From an uncultured Clostridia bacterium (GTDB taxonomy: Bacteria > Bacillota_I > Bacilli_A > RF39 > UBA660): a DNA stretch of 12,902 bases. The position numbers and the translations under genes were made by a program. Positions 7,687 through 12,902 of this stretch are shown piece by piece; position 1 is the stretch's first letter; each line of letters starts with the position of its first letter. The stretch covers positions 1-12,902 of the forward strand of contig CAMZBG010000033.1 of NCBI GenBank assembly GCA_947304495.1, in the 5' to 3' direction. Below the pieces are notes generated by a model. That model made no database searches, was not told the DNA's origin, and saw only the letters and a list, made by a program, of their open reading frames with translations.

Positions 7687-7802
7687 GTATTAATAACTTG
7701 CCACACATTAATACATCAAAATTTAAGTCGATAATTTATATTTTTAGGCAAGAAAAATATATCTATTCGGAGATACTTATAGAAGATAAGTGTCTCCTTT
7801 TT
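7687..7802 (+). ncRNA. Candidate structured leader or small RNA with possible pseudoknot
   Basis: This non-coding stretch of about 115 bases begins at the predicted transcription start and ends in an intrinsic terminator. GTATTAAT (7687-7694) pairs perfectly with ATTAATAC (7707-7714), closing the 12-base loop AACTTGCCACAC. CTTGCC in that loop (7697-7702) is perfectly complementary to GGCAAG at 7747-7752, giving an H-type pseudoknot with a 2-base first loop, 4-base second loop and 32-base third loop. These are almost the only G/C clusters in a very A/T-rich stretch. A weaker hairpin TATCT/AGATA (7760-7775) overlaps the left arm of the terminator and could act as antiterminator. It may be a riboswitch-like attenuator of the nuclease gene, an independent small RNA, or an RNA partner of the downstream protein. 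I do not recognise a known class. The structure was read by eye only. Confidence 0.5.
7769..7802 (+). terminator. Intrinsic terminator or attenuator ahead of the PDDEXK gene
   Basis: A 12-bp stem GGAGATACTTAT / ATAAGTGTCTCC (one T-G wobble), loop AGAAG, then TTTTT. It stands between the promoter at 7652-7680 and the ATG at 7829, so the gene is expressed only by read-through or attenuation unless a second promoter exists. Confidence 0.88.
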
Positions 7803-7828
7803 AATTATCATATATAAGGAGGAATAAT

Positions 7829-8719
7829 ATGAATTATTATAACGAGATAAAAAGAGAATTAATAAATAATGAAATTAATAAGAAAGTTAAAAATTATTCA
7901 ATTAATAAAAGTGATCTAAATACTTATTACAATGTAGGAAAAATGTTAAGTGAAGCAGGAAATCATTATGGCGATAATATTATTGGATATTATGCAAATA
8001 AATTAAAAAAAGATTTAAATAAAAAATTCAATGAAAGAACACTTAGAAGATATAGACAGTTTTATAATTTTGCTACTAGTCTAAAATGGTCGGCAATGCC
8101 GACCAAATTAAGTTGGAGTCATATAACAGAATTAATGGTATTATCAGATGCGAATGAAATAAATTATTATATTAACATAGTTAATAATAGAAATATCAGT
8201 TATAGAAAGTTAAGTGAATTAATAAAAAAAGATGAATATAGTCGTATAGATGATATTACTAAAGAAAAGTTAAAAGAAAAAGATAAGTTGGATGCTAAAG
8301 ATTTAGTAAAAAATCCTATTATAATCAAAAATAACAGTAACTATGAAGTATTCTCAGAAAAAGTATTACAAAAATTAGTTTTAGAAGATATAGAAAATTT
8401 CTTAGAAGAATTAGGTATAGGATTCACCTTTATTAAAAGTGAGTATCCAATTAAATTAGATGATAGATATAACTACATTGATTTATTACTTTATAATATC
8501 AAATACAAATGCTATGTAGTTGTAGAATTAAAAGTTACTGAACTTAAGAAAGAACATACTGGACAAATTATGACTTATATGAATTATATTGATAAAAATG
8601 TTAAAACAATTGAAGAAAATGATACAGTAGGAATTATTATTTGTAAGCAAGATAATGAATATGTAATTAAATATTGTTCGGATGATAGGATAATTGCAAG
8701 AGTTTATGAATTATTATGA
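7829..8719 (+). CDS. PDDEXK nuclease-domain protein, YhcG/DUF1016 type
   Basis: A 296-residue protein. The N-terminal half (about 1-150) resembles the DUF1016 N domain: YYNVGKMLSEAG, a basic RTLRRYRQFY helix and the family marker LSWSH at 94-98. The C-terminal half carries a PDDEXK nuclease fold: IDLLLY with Asp218, then VVVELKV with Glu233-x-Lys235, and G245-Q246 in the next helix. The expected catalytic D...ExK set is thus present. It is slightly shorter than the usual ~330-350 residues. Members occur singly, beside restriction-modification systems and in mobile regions; a DNA-cleaving or DNA-repair role is assumed, with substrate unknown. Start: ATG preceded by a perfect AAGGAGG (7816-7822) at 6 bases. 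Upstream are its own promoter, a structured RNA and a terminator, so expression seems gated. The gene is markedly A/T-rich. No obvious terminator follows; the next promoters begin at 8759. Confidence 0.88.
   Translation: MNYYNEIKRELINNEINKKVKNYSINKSDLNTYYNVGKMLSEAGNHYGDNIIGYYANKLKKDLNKKFNERTLRRYRQFYNFATSLKWSAMPTKLSWSHITELMVLSDANEINYYINIVNNRNISYRKLSELIKKDEYSRIDDITKEKLKEKDKLDAKDLVKNPIIIKNNSNYEVFSEKVLQKLVLEDIENFLEELGIGFTFIKSEYPIKLDDRYNYIDLLLYNIKYKCYVVVELKVTELKKEHTGQIMTYMNYIDKNVKTIEENDTVGIIICKQDNEYVIKYCSDDRIIARVYELL
8087..8105 (+). repeat. GC-rich perfect inverted repeat inside the PDDEXK gene
   Basis: TGGTCGGC and GCCGACCA are perfect complements separated by AAT, an 8-bp hairpin that is very G/C-rich within a strongly A/T-rich gene. 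It encodes part of WSAMPT just before the LSWSH motif. It could be an mRNA hairpin, a protein-binding site or a small inserted element. Confidence 0.6.
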
Positions 8720-8758
8720 ATTAAAATATTAATTGAAGTACATAAGTTTACAAACAAT

Positions 8759-8788
8759 TTGACATAATACGTAACTAACAGTTATAAA
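8759..8788 (+). promoter_or_regulatory. Possible upstream promoter of the ddl-ruvAB cluster
   Basis: A consensus TTGACA (8759-8764) with TATAAA (8783-8788) at 18 bases. A small palindrome TAACT-AAC-AGTTA (8772-8784) lies across the spacer and the start of this -10. It is less certain than the next promoter. Confidence 0.45.
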
Positions 8789-8790
8789 GT

Positions 8791-8819
8791 TTGACTCTAT
8801 GTCACTAATTTGCTATACT
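8791..8819 (+). promoter_or_regulatory. Main promoter of the ddl-ruvA-ruvB cluster
   Basis: TTGACT (8791-8796), a 17-base spacer, TATACT (8814-8819) with an extended TGC before it. Transcription would begin near 8826, just before the ribosome site GAGAGGTG (8826-8833) that serves the ATG at 8841, so the 5' leader is very short. Confidence 0.78.
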
Positions 8820-8840
8820 TAAAATGAGAGGTGAATATAG

Positions 8841-9995
8841 ATGAAACTTAAAATAGGAGTAATTTTTGGAGGAAAAAGTTTAGAACATGAATTATCAATT
8901 ATAACAGCCTTACAGGCTATGGATAATATTGATACTGACAAGTATGATATTGTTCCAATATATATAACTAAAGACTTAGTATGGTATTCATCTGGATGCC
9001 TAAGATATATAGATAGTTTTAATAATTTTAATCTAATTGAAAGATATGCCACTAAAGTAAATCTAGTTAATAAAGATGGCAGATTTATCTTACAAAGGGC
9101 TGGCTTTTTCAAGAAAGAATTAACTGAAATTCATTTAGCTATTCCTATGGTTCATGGTAAAGGAACAGAGGATGGTACCCTTACAGGATACTTACAAACA
9201 TTAGGTATTCCTTGTGTTAGTAATAATATTTATTCATCAGTTATCTGTCAAGATAAAGTATTCACAAAACAATTATTAGAACAAAATGATTTACCTACAT
9301 TGAAGTATGTTTGGTTCTTTGATAATGAATATAATAAACATAAAGAAGAACTATTTAAGAAAATTGATAAATTAAAATATCCATTGATTGTTAAACCAGC
9401 TACCTTAGGTAGTAGTATTGGTATTAAAACAGTTAAACAAAAAGAAGAATTAGATACCATTATCAATGAAGTATTAAAGTATGATAGAAAAGTAGTTATC
9501 GAAGAAAAAATTGATAATCTTATTGAATATAATATCTCAGTTCTTAAAACAAATGATAAATTATACATATCAGCTATTCAAGAAATTGAAACTAATCTAG
9601 AATTCCGTGATTATATTGATAAATGTAATCAAGAAAATTATTTAAATGGAAACATTACTAGAACTGTTCCTGCTAAAATAAGTGAAAAATTACATGATGA
9701 TATTATTGATTTAGCTAAAAAGACAATTAATTTCTTAAACAACACTGGATTATCAACTATCGATTTCTTGTATGATAAAAAAGATAAAAAATTATATATT
9801 GACGAAATTAATAGTATTCCTACATGTTTTTCACATCATATGTGGGAAGAAGCTAATATCTCATATAAAGAATTATTAACTATTATGATAAATGATACGA
9901 TTAAAAACTTTAATAGAGATACTGATATGGTTATCGATATGGATATGAGTGTCCTACATGGACTTACTAATAGTGACATAAAGGAATTTAAATAA
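8841..9995 (+). CDS. D-alanine--D-alanine ligase-like ATP-grasp enzyme, divergent active site
   Basis: 384 residues with the Ddl order. The N-terminal fold has VIFGGKSLEHELSI (Glu15 as in E. coli DdlB), then VHGKGTEDG (104-112) and the ATP-grasp core with IVKPATLGSSIGI (183-195; Lys185, Ser191-Ser192) and VIEEKI. The metal site has Glu322 and Asn324 in DEINSIP. The family joins two D-alanines for peptidoglycan precursors in the cytoplasm. Several usual residues are changed: the Arg before the DF motif (Arg255 in E. coli) reads Thr306 in STIDF; the PG after EIN is PT (Thr328), with the following loop about four residues shorter; the omega-loop FYDY..KY reads FRDYIDKC, so the Tyr is Cys262; and GEDG..QG reads TEDG..TG. 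It may be a true but divergent Ddl, a D-Ala-D-X ligase, or a related dipeptide ligase. Its stop is one base before ruvA. Confidence 0.85.
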   Translation: MKLKIGVIFGGKSLEHELSIITALQAMDNIDTDKYDIVPIYITKDLVWYSSGCLRYIDSFNNFNLIERYATKVNLVNKDGRFILQRAGFFKKELTEIHLAIPMVHGKGTEDGTLTGYLQTLGIPCVSNNIYSSVICQDKVFTKQLLEQNDLPTLKYVWFFDNEYNKHKEELFKKIDKLKYPLIVKPATLGSSIGIKTVKQKEELDTIINEVLKYDRKVVIEEKIDNLIEYNISVLKTNDKLYISAIQEIETNLEFRDYIDKCNQENYLNGNITRTVPAKISEKLHDDIIDLAKKTINFLNNTGLSTIDFLYDKKDKKLYIDEINSIPTCFSHHMWEEANISYKELLTIMINDTIKNFNRDTDMVIDMDMSVLHGLTNSDIKEFK

Positions 9996-9996
9996 A

Positions 9997-10554
9997 ATGT
10001 ACGGATACATTAGTGGAATAATAAAAGAAGTAGAAAGCAATTATATAATAATTGATAATCAAGGCGTTGGCTATATGATCTATGTTGCTAATCCATATCA
10101 TTATCAAATAGATGAAAAATATAAAATATATACCTATAATTGTATCAGAGAAGATGAATATTCCCTATATGGCTTTATTGATAAAGAAGAACTTAATCTT
10201 TTCTTAAGATTAATATCAGTAAAAGGACTAGGACCTAAAATGGCTCTTCCTATGTTTGCTACTGGTTCTACTGCCGGTATTATCGATGCCATCGATAGAG
10301 AAAATATTCTTTATTTAAAGAAATTCCCTAAGATAGGTGATAAAGTAGCTAGACAAATAATTCTAGACTTAAAAGGTAAACTAAATACTACTGGTAATAG
10401 TTCCTTAGAAACTAAAAACAATAGTGAATTAGTTGATGCCCTTGTTGCTCTAGGCTATAAACAAGCAGATATTAAGAAAATTATCAGTAGTGTCAGAACT
10501 GATATATCAATTGAAGATCAAATAAAAGAAGCTTTAAAACTATTACTTAAATAG
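9997..10554 (+). CDS. ruvA: Holliday junction branch migration subunit RuvA
   Basis: 185 residues. RuvA tetramers bind four-way DNA junctions and load RuvB for branch migration in recombinational repair. Domain I is an OB-fold beginning MYGYISGIIKEV, with the typical GVGY (23-26) and YSLYGF (55-60). Domain II has two helix-hairpin-helix motifs, VKGLGPKMAL (75-84) and FPKIGDKVARQI (110-121). After a short linker, domain III (about 143-185, LVDALVALGYKQADI) should contact RuvB. Length is near the usual ~190-200. The ATG lies one base after the ddl-like stop with only a weak upstream AAGGAA, so translational coupling is likely. Confidence 0.97.
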   Translation: MYGYISGIIKEVESNYIIIDNQGVGYMIYVANPYHYQIDEKYKIYTYNCIREDEYSLYGFIDKEELNLFLRLISVKGLGPKMALPMFATGSTAGIIDAIDRENILYLKKFPKIGDKVARQIILDLKGKLNTTGNSSLETKNNSELVDALVALGYKQADIKKIISSVRTDISIEDQIKEALKLLLK

Positions 10555-10567
10555 AGGAGTTGTAATT

Positions 10568-11128
10568 ATGAAAATTGGAATAGATATTGACGATACCTTA
10601 ACAGATAGCTGGTCTACACTTATGCCACATTTTAGTACCACTTTTGGCGTATCTTTAGATCGATTAGCATCTAGTAAACCATATTATCCATCAGTTAATG
10701 ATAAGTGTAGTATTGATGAATATTTTGATATGGTAGAACCTATATACGACAATATAACTCCAACTATTCCAATTAAAGAAGATGCTAAAGAAGTAATTGA
10801 TAAATTACATAAATTGGGTTGCCAAATAATCTTTATAACATCTAGAGGTAAAGGATTTACCAATTCTTATGAATTAACCAAGAATTATTTAGCAAAAAAT
10901 AAAATATATTATGATAAATTAATTGTTAATAAACAAGCTAAAGATAAAGTGTGTATAGCTGAAAATGTTGACATCTTTATCGATGACAGCTATAAGCATT
11001 GTAAGTCAGTAGCTGCAGCTAATATCGATGTCTTAATGTTTTCAACTAAATATAATACTCAATATCAAGAATTTAAAAGGGTTAATAATTGGAAAGAAAT
11101 ATATGAATATATAAAAGCGAGGTGTTAA
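10568..11128 (+). CDS. HAD-family 5'(3')-deoxyribonucleotidase-like protein
   Basis: 186 residues. HAD motif I is at the extreme N-terminus, DIDDT (nucleophile Asp6, acid/base Asp8, Thr10). Motif II is FITSRG (Thr91/Ser92). A motif III lysine is likely in NKQAKDK (Lys122, 125 or 127), and motif IV is FIDDS (Asp139-Asp140). This resembles the NT5C/YqfW nucleotidase group, which removes phosphate from (deoxy)nucleoside monophosphates; the substrate is not readable from sequence. A good ribosome site AGGAG (10555-10559) directly follows the ruvA stop, and the gene lies between ruvA and ruvB, only two bases before the ruvB ATG. A nucleotidase there is unusual and may act in nucleotide salvage or clean-up; a link to repair is speculation. 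Confidence 0.82.
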   Translation: MKIGIDIDDTLTDSWSTLMPHFSTTFGVSLDRLASSKPYYPSVNDKCSIDEYFDMVEPIYDNITPTIPIKEDAKEVIDKLHKLGCQIIFITSRGKGFTNSYELTKNYLAKNKIYYDKLIVNKQAKDKVCIAENVDIFIDDSYKHCKSVAAANIDVLMFSTKYNTQYQEFKRVNNWKEIYEYIKARC

Positions 11129-11130
11129 AA

Positions 11131-12129
11131 ATGTCTGATGAAAGAATACTTAGTGGTGAATTACTTGAAGAAGATAAAATATATAATATTCGTCCAGAAA
11201 CCTTAGATGAGTATATTGGTCAAACAGAAGCTAAAGAAAATATTAGAGTATTTATCAAATCGGCCCTAATGCGTGAAGAAAGCTTAGATCATGTATTGCT
11301 ATATGGTCCTCCAGGACTTGGTAAAACAACTATGGCTTATATTATTGCCAATGAACTAGGAAGTAATATTAAAACTGCTTCTGGTCCATCAATTGAAAAA
11401 AGTGGTGATTTAGCAGCTGTATTATCGACATTAGAACCTCACGATGTTTTATTCATCGATGAAATCCATAGAATCCCAAGATATATTGAAGAAATATTGT
11501 ATCCCGCTATGGAAGATTTCTATCTAGATATTGTCGTTGGTGGCAGTGAAGGAACTAGTAGAAACATTAAAATAGAATTGCCTCCATTTACCTTGATTGG
11601 AGCCACAACTAGAGCAGGGGACCTATCAAGTCCACTAAGAGATAGATTTGGTATTATTGCCAAATTAAATTATTATACCGAAGAAGAATTATTCAAAATT
11701 GTTAAAAGAACATCTAGAGTTCTCAATACTGAAATTACTGATGAAGCAGCTCATGAATTAGCTAAAAGAAGTAGGGGAACTCCTAGAATTGCCAATAGAC
11801 TATTTAGAAGAGTTAGAGACTTTGCCTTAGTAAATGGTGATGGTATAATTACTAATGAAATATTAGATGATGCCCTAAATAGACTTAAAGTTGACAAACA
11901 AGGATTAGATGAAACAGACTATAATTTACTTACCTCTATTATTGAAAAATTTAATGGTGGTCCTGTCGGTATTGAAGCCATTGCCTCATCTATTGGTGAA
12001 GAAGTATCGACCATTGAAGATGTCTATGAACCATACTTACTGCAACAAGGATATTTAAAAAGAACCTCTAGAGGTAGAATGGTAACCGATAGAGCATATG
12101 AAGTATTAGGCATAAATAAAGAAAAATAG
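11131..12129 (+). CDS. ruvB: Holliday junction branch migration ATPase RuvB
   Basis: 332 residues, the usual RuvB length. This hexameric AAA+ motor drives branch migration with RuvA. Visible features are [12 protein letters not shown] (20-31), Walker [10 protein letters not shown] (59-67), Walker B LFIDEIHR (107-114), sensor 1 GATTRAG (157-163), arginine finger region SPLRDRFG (Arg170) and sensor 2 GTPRIANR (216-223). The C-terminal winged helix has [15 protein letters not shown] (276-290), then [11 protein letters not shown]. Start: the ATG at 11131 has GAGGTG (11119-11124) six bases upstream; the in-frame GTG at 11122 is part of that ribosome site and is rejected. It ends in TAG, which overlaps the ribosome site of the next gene. 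Confidence 0.98.
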   Translation: MSDERILSGELLEEDKIYNIRPETLDEYIGQTEAKENIRVFIKSALMREESLDHVLLYGPPGLGKTTMAYIIANELGSNIKTASGPSIEKSGDLAAVLSTLEPHDVLFIDEIHRIPRYIEEILYPAMEDFYLDIVVGGSEGTSRNIKIELPPFTLIGATTRAGDLSSPLRDRFGIIAKLNYYTEEELFKIVKRTSRVLNTEITDEAAHELAKRSRGTPRIANRLFRRVRDFALVNGDGIITNEILDDALNRLKVDKQGLDETDYNLLTSIIEKFNGGPVGIEAIASSIGEEVSTIEDVYEPYLLQQGYLKRTSRGRMVTDRAYEVLGINKEK

Positions 12130-12161
12130 GTGATTATATGAAAAAAAAAGAAGTAATCACC
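12129..12161 (+). promoter_or_regulatory. Hairpin masking the ribosome site of the glycosyltransferase gene
   Basis: GGTGATTA (12129-12136) and TAATCACC (12154-12161) are perfect 8-bp complements. The 17-base loop holds the ATG (12138) and a run of nine A. The left arm contains most of the Shine-Dalgarno AGGTGA. A ribosome finishing ruvB at the TAG (12127-12129) would open the hairpin, suggesting strict translational coupling. Confidence 0.6.
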
Positions 12162-12902
12162 AAGATATTAAAATATTATGCTATAACTAGAATATTCTTA
12201 ATTATTCTAATGATTATAGATAATTATTTATTAAAATCGAAAAGCCCTGAAATTCCTAATATATTTTATCTTTTTGATGGTGAACACTATCTAAATATTG
12301 CCAATAATGGCTATATAGATAATTATTTATTTGCATTCTTCCCAACTGTACCAATATTGATTAGATACCTAGGAAGATGCTTTCTTTTATTAAATCAATT
12401 ATTCGTAATCTTAACTGCCTATCTTTTGTACTTAATTGGATACAAACATCTTAAATTAAAAGATCCTATGGTTCCAGTAAAATTCTTTATGATATCCCCA
12501 ATTACCATCATGACCATGCTCTATTATACAGAAGCTATGTTTGTATTCTTAACAGTACTAGTATTCTATTTATATAAAGAAAAAAAATACTATCTCATAT
12601 TAGGTATTCTTTTAGGTTTATCATCAACCGTAAGAAGTACTGGAAGTATCTTGTTCTTTGCTTTATTTATTTTGATGATTATCGATTTATTTAAAAAACA
12701 AATTAAATTTAAAAACATCATAATAACATATATCCCAGCTACTTTAATTAGTTGTACATATCCAATATATTTATATTTCACGACAGGTAACCCATTTAAA
12801 TTTGTTGAAGTACAAAAATATTGGCTAAAAGAAAGCTCTAATATATTTAGAATATTATATGATGTAATAGTAAAAACCATAAATAATTTTGGAATAGTAT
12901 GG
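12138..12902 (+). CDS. PIG-V-like GT-C mannosyltransferase family membrane protein, 3' end outside window
   Basis: 255 residues are visible and the frame stays open to the window end. It is a hydrophobic, polytopic protein: membrane segments at about 15-30, 82-102, 115-146, 151-183 and 195-214. Short motifs match the PIG-V/Mannosyl_trans2 (GT-C) pattern: FDGEHYLNIANNGY (46-59, Asp47 as likely catalytic acid in the first outer loop), FAFFPTVP (65-72), YTEAMF (130-135), VRSTGS (165-170) and VQKYWLK (225-231). Eukaryotic PIG-V adds the second GPI mannose from dolichol-P-mannose; bacterial relatives probably use a polyprenyl-phosphate sugar to modify an envelope glycan or protein, but donor and acceptor are unknown. 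Start: ATG eight bases after the ruvB stop, with AGGTGA overlapping that stop. The second to fourth codons are AAA in a nine-A tract. Confidence 0.8.
   Translation, partial: MKKKEVITKILKYYAITRIFLIILMIIDNYLLKSKSPEIPNIFYLFDGEHYLNIANNGYIDNYLFAFFPTVPILIRYLGRCFLLLNQLFVILTAYLLYLIGYKHLKLKDPMVPVKFFMISPITIMTMLYYTEAMFVFLTVLVFYLYKEKKYYLILGILLGLSSTVRSTGSILFFALFILMIIDLFKKQIKFKNIIITYIPATLISCTYPIYLYFTTGNPFKFVEVQKYWLKESSNIFRILYDVIVKTINNFGIVW

Noticed and set aside
7687..7802. Known type III toxin-antitoxin RNA (ToxI-like)
   Set aside because: No tandem repeats are present and the downstream protein is a PDDEXK/DUF1016 nuclease, not a ToxN, CptN or TenpN toxin; only the gene order is similar.
11122..11130. 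GTG start for ruvB overlapping the end of the nucleotidase gene
   Set aside because: The GTG is part of the GAGGTG ribosome site; the ATG at 11131 begins a normal RuvB N-terminus at correct spacing.
1..12902. CRISPR array, tRNA or rRNA gene, insertion sequence or phage attachment site
   Set aside because: No spaced direct repeats, tRNA-like cloverleaf, rRNA segments, transposase or flanking terminal repeats were seen.

Overview
The window comes from a low-GC bacterium that uses the standard code: every tryptophan in the recognised genes is TGG, and TGA is used as a stop at 4815 and 8717. AT-rich codon choice, AGGAGG-type ribosome sites, sigma-A promoters with extended -10 boxes, a T-box leader on aspS and a SipW-type secreted protein all point to Bacillota. 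An uncultured gut-type Bacilli lineage is my best guess, but that is inference and not read directly from the sequence.

Layout. (1) 1-4817: the 3' part of a very large secreted, mosaic adhesin-like protein (YDG/MBG-like, InlB-type, LamG, Ig-like, glycine-rich and discoidin domains, then a Cys-rich C-terminus). The gene begins before the window. A strong terminator follows. (2) 4961-5698: a SipW-type signal-peptide protein (TasA/CalY-like class) with its own promoter. (3) 5703-7650: aspS with a very compact T-box leader and a terminator that starts inside its last codons. (4) 7652-8719: a promoter, an ~115-nt structured leader or small RNA with a possible pseudoknot and its own terminator, then a YhcG/DUF1016-type PDDEXK nuclease gene. 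(5) 8759-12902: a tightly packed run of ddl-like ligase, ruvA, HAD nucleotidase, ruvB and a PIG-V-like GT-C glycosyltransferase (cut by the window end), preceded by two promoter-like sites.

How the genes relate. Blocks 1 and 2 are surface or matrix functions. Block 3 is tRNA charging controlled by uncharged tRNA-Asp. Block 4 looks like an accessory or defence-type unit. Block 5 joins cell-wall precursor synthesis, Holliday-junction branch migration (RuvAB), nucleotide clean-up and membrane glycosyl transfer in one probable operon, with gaps of 1, 13, 2 and 8 bases.

The main candidates for something new are: the aspS T-box, whose Stem I appears reduced to a single hairpin with the Asp codon GAC in its terminal loop and which may act on translation; the pseudoknot-like RNA plus terminator ahead of the PDDEXK gene; a Ddl-like ligase that has lost several expected active-site residues; and a hairpin that masks the ribosome site of the last gene.
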